This document shows positions 6,800-8,169 of a stretch of DNA of 8,169 nt, piece after piece (the first letter of the stretch is position 1; each line of letters begins with the position of its first letter). This DNA comes from Gammaproteobacteria bacterium (GTDB lineage: Bacteria; Pseudomonadota; Gammaproteobacteria; Natronospirales; REEB76), in contig JAGWNO010000089.1 in the NCBI GenBank assembly GCA_028871235.1, positions 1-8,169 of the forward strand. The letters are read 5' to 3'. The translations under genes were made by a program, and so were the position numbers. Under the pieces are notes generated by a model. The model searched no databases, had not been told where the DNA came from, and saw nothing but the letters and a program-made list of their open reading frames with translations.

Positions 6800-6805
6800 A
6801 GGGGG
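6800..6805 (+). promoter_or_regulatory. Ribosome binding site of the acyl-CoA dehydrogenase gene
   Basis: AGGGGG ends 7 bases before the ATG at 6813 and supports that start. A second purine block, AGGAG at 6794-6798, is 14 bases away and too far. No convincing plus-strand promoter was found in the rest of the 101-base divergent gap. Confidence 0.6.
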
Positions 6806-6812
6806 CGAACCC

Positions 6813-8169
6813 ATGAACGACAGTCATGAATTCTTCCAGGCCGGGCCGGTGCTCGGCAACCAGTACCAGGACGATGCGGTACTGCGTAATTGGCTGAAAT
6901 CGCGCTTGCCGGCGGATGTCTTGCAGAACATCGAACCGGGCTTGGTGCGGCTCGGCGAGCGGGCGGCGGGTGATATGCTGGCCATGGCGGCGGATGCCGA
7001 GGCCCATCCGCCCCGGCACGTACCCTATGATCCCTGGGGCCGGCGGGTGGATCGCATCGATACCGCCTGGGGCTGGCAGGCGCTGCATGCGGTGGCGGCG
7101 GAGGAAGGCATCGTCGCCACCGCCTATGAGCGGCGCCACGGGCCCTGGTCGCGGGTCCACCAGTGCGCGCGACTCTATCTATATAACCCGTCTTCGGCCA
7201 TCTGCTCCTGTCCCATGGCCATGACCGACGGCGCCGCCCGGGTCATGGAACTGCATGGCGATACGGCCATGAAGCGGCACCTGCTGCCGCACCTGCTGAG
7301 CCGCGATCCGGCGAGTTTCTGGACCTCCGGACAGTGGATGACTGAACGCAGCGGTGGTTCCGACGTGAGCGGCACCGCCACCGAGGCGCGCATCGAGCAG
7401 GGCGGCTACCGGCTCTACGGCACCAAGTGGTTCACCTCCGCCGTCACCTGCCAGGTGGCGATGACCTTGGCGCGCGATACCGCCCCGGAGGCGGGCGGCA
7501 GGCTGAGTCTGTTCTGCCTGGAACTGCGGGACGCACAGGGCAATCTTCGGAACATTTTTGTGCATCAGCTGAAAGACAAGCTCGGCACCAAGGCGCTGCC
7601 GACGGCGGAACTCAGCCTGCAGGGCACGCCGGCGGCGCGCATCGGCGAGCCGGGCCGGGGCGTCAAGACCATCAGCACCATCCTCAACATCACGCGCTTC
7701 TACAATGCCGTGGCGGCGATGAGTTTCATGCGTCGCGGCATCGCGCTTGCGGCAGACTACGCCGGTAAGCGCCGCGCCTTCGGAAAAACACTCGCTGATC
7801 ATGCATTGCACCGGGAGACGCTGGCAGACCTGCAGGCGGAATTCACCGGCGCCTTCCATCTGACATTCCATAACGCCACCTTGCTGGGCCGCGAAGAAAC
7901 GGAAGTGGCCACGGATGAGGAACGTGCGCTGCTGCGGCTGCTCACGCCGGTCACCAAGCTGTATACCGGCAAACAATCCATCGCCGTCGCCAGCGAGGTA
8001 CTGGAATGTTTCGGCGGTGCCGGGTACATCGAAGATACGGGCCTGCCGGCATTGTTGCGTGACTGTCAGGTGCTGTCCATCTGGGAAGGCACCACCAATG
8101 TGCTGAGCCTCGATGTGTTGCGCGTGCTTGAGAACCCGGTGGTTTTGAAAATATTTTCTGCCGCTGTCG
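6813..8169 (+). CDS. AidB-like acyl-CoA dehydrogenase family flavoprotein (3' end beyond window)
   Basis: The frame is open for 452 codons to the window edge. The product belongs to the acyl-CoA dehydrogenase superfamily, FAD enzymes that oxidise acyl-CoA thioesters at the alpha-beta bond, and it resembles E. coli AidB. Visible parts, in order: an AidB-like N-terminal region with HPPRHVPYDPWGRRVD (65-80); the FAD-loop signature WMTERSGGSD (175-184); YRLYGTKWFTS (199-209); LKDKLGTKALPT (253-264); an FNAV-like helix RFYNAVAAMSFMRRG (295-309); FGGAGYIED (400-408); and SIWEGTTNVLSLDVLRVL (422-439). Glu425 in WEGT aligns with the catalytic base of the family. AidB proteins have about 540 residues with a C-terminal DNA-binding part; that part would begin about where the window ends, so a DNA-protection role cannot be judged. 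The substrate is unknown. The gene is divergent from the pilus operon and has no evident functional tie to it. Confidence 0.92.
   Translation, partial: MNDSHEFFQAGPVLGNQYQDDAVLRNWLKSRLPADVLQNIEPGLVRLGERAAGDMLAMAADAEAHPPRHVPYDPWGRRVDRIDTAWGWQALHAVAAEEGIVATAYERRHGPWSRVHQCARLYLYNPSSAICSCPMAMTDGAARVMELHGDTAMKRHLLPHLLSRDPASFWTSGQWMTERSGGSDVSGTATEARIEQGGYRLYGTKWFTSAVTCQVAMTLARDTAPEAGGRLSLFCLELRDAQGNLRNIFVHQLKDKLGTKALPTAELSLQGTPAARIGEPGRGVKTISTILNITRFYNAVAAMSFMRRGIALAADYAGKRRAFGKTLADHALHRETLADLQAEFTGAFHLTFHNATLLGREETEVATDEERALLRLLTPVTKLYTGKQSIAVASEVLECFGGAGYIEDTGLPALLRDCQVLSIWEGTTNVLSLDVLRVLENPVVLKIFSAAV

Noticed and set aside
6712..6812. Sigma-54 promoter in the divergent gap
   Set aside because: I looked on both strands for TGGCAC-N5-TTGC-like pairs and found none with both the GG and GC elements at the right spacing.
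7179..7976. A 265-codon minus-strand frame inside the acyl-CoA dehydrogenase gene
   Set aside because: The plus-strand frame shows clear family motifs over its full length; the antisense product has no recognisable domain and typical shadow composition.

Overview
The window carries most of a type IVa pilus minor-pilin operon on the minus strand, plus the start of a divergent acyl-CoA dehydrogenase gene on the plus strand. The high-GC codon use, the operon order (fimU/fimT-like, pilV, pilW, pilX, pilY1, pilY2-like) and the protein sequences point to a gammaproteobacterium, or less likely a betaproteobacterium. The order matches the fimU-pilV-pilW-pilX-pilY1-pilY2-pilE cluster of Pseudomonas aeruginosa. 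I cannot name the genus. The DNA looks chromosomal, with no insertion sequence, phage gene, tRNA, rRNA or CRISPR array.

Layout from right to left, following transcription of the operon. Positions 6813-8169 (plus) hold an AidB-like acyl-CoA dehydrogenase, cut by the window edge. A 101-base divergent gap (6712-6812) holds both upstream regions. Then on the minus strand come a GspH/FimT-family minor pilin (6178-6711), PilV (5639-6166), PilW (4500-5642), PilX (3903-4475), the large adhesin/sensor PilY1 (312-3851) and a PilY2-like exported protein that runs off the left edge (1-267). The genes are tightly packed: an 11-base gap, an ATGA overlap between pilV and pilW, then gaps of 24, 51 and 44 bases. 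This indicates one transcription unit. pilE would be expected next, beyond the window.

Working together, the four pseudopilins (type III signal peptides cut after Gly) are expected to form a priming complex at the pilus tip that starts pilin polymerisation and presents PilY1. PilY1 has an N-terminal von Willebrand A-like region and a C-terminal beta-propeller. The acyl-CoA dehydrogenase has no evident functional link to pili; it is probably just a chromosomal neighbour.

This is a recognisable, conserved system rather than a new one. The points worth a second look are in detail: PilY1 lacks the first MIDAS aspartate, and its propeller loop at the place of the known calcium site looks degenerate, while a separate EF-hand-like loop near the C terminus is intact; a -10-like box inside a 22-bp dyad ends 7 bases before the first pilin start codon; and hairpins abut the Shine-Dalgarno sites on both sides of pilY1. 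No stretch above 300 bases lacks a gene.
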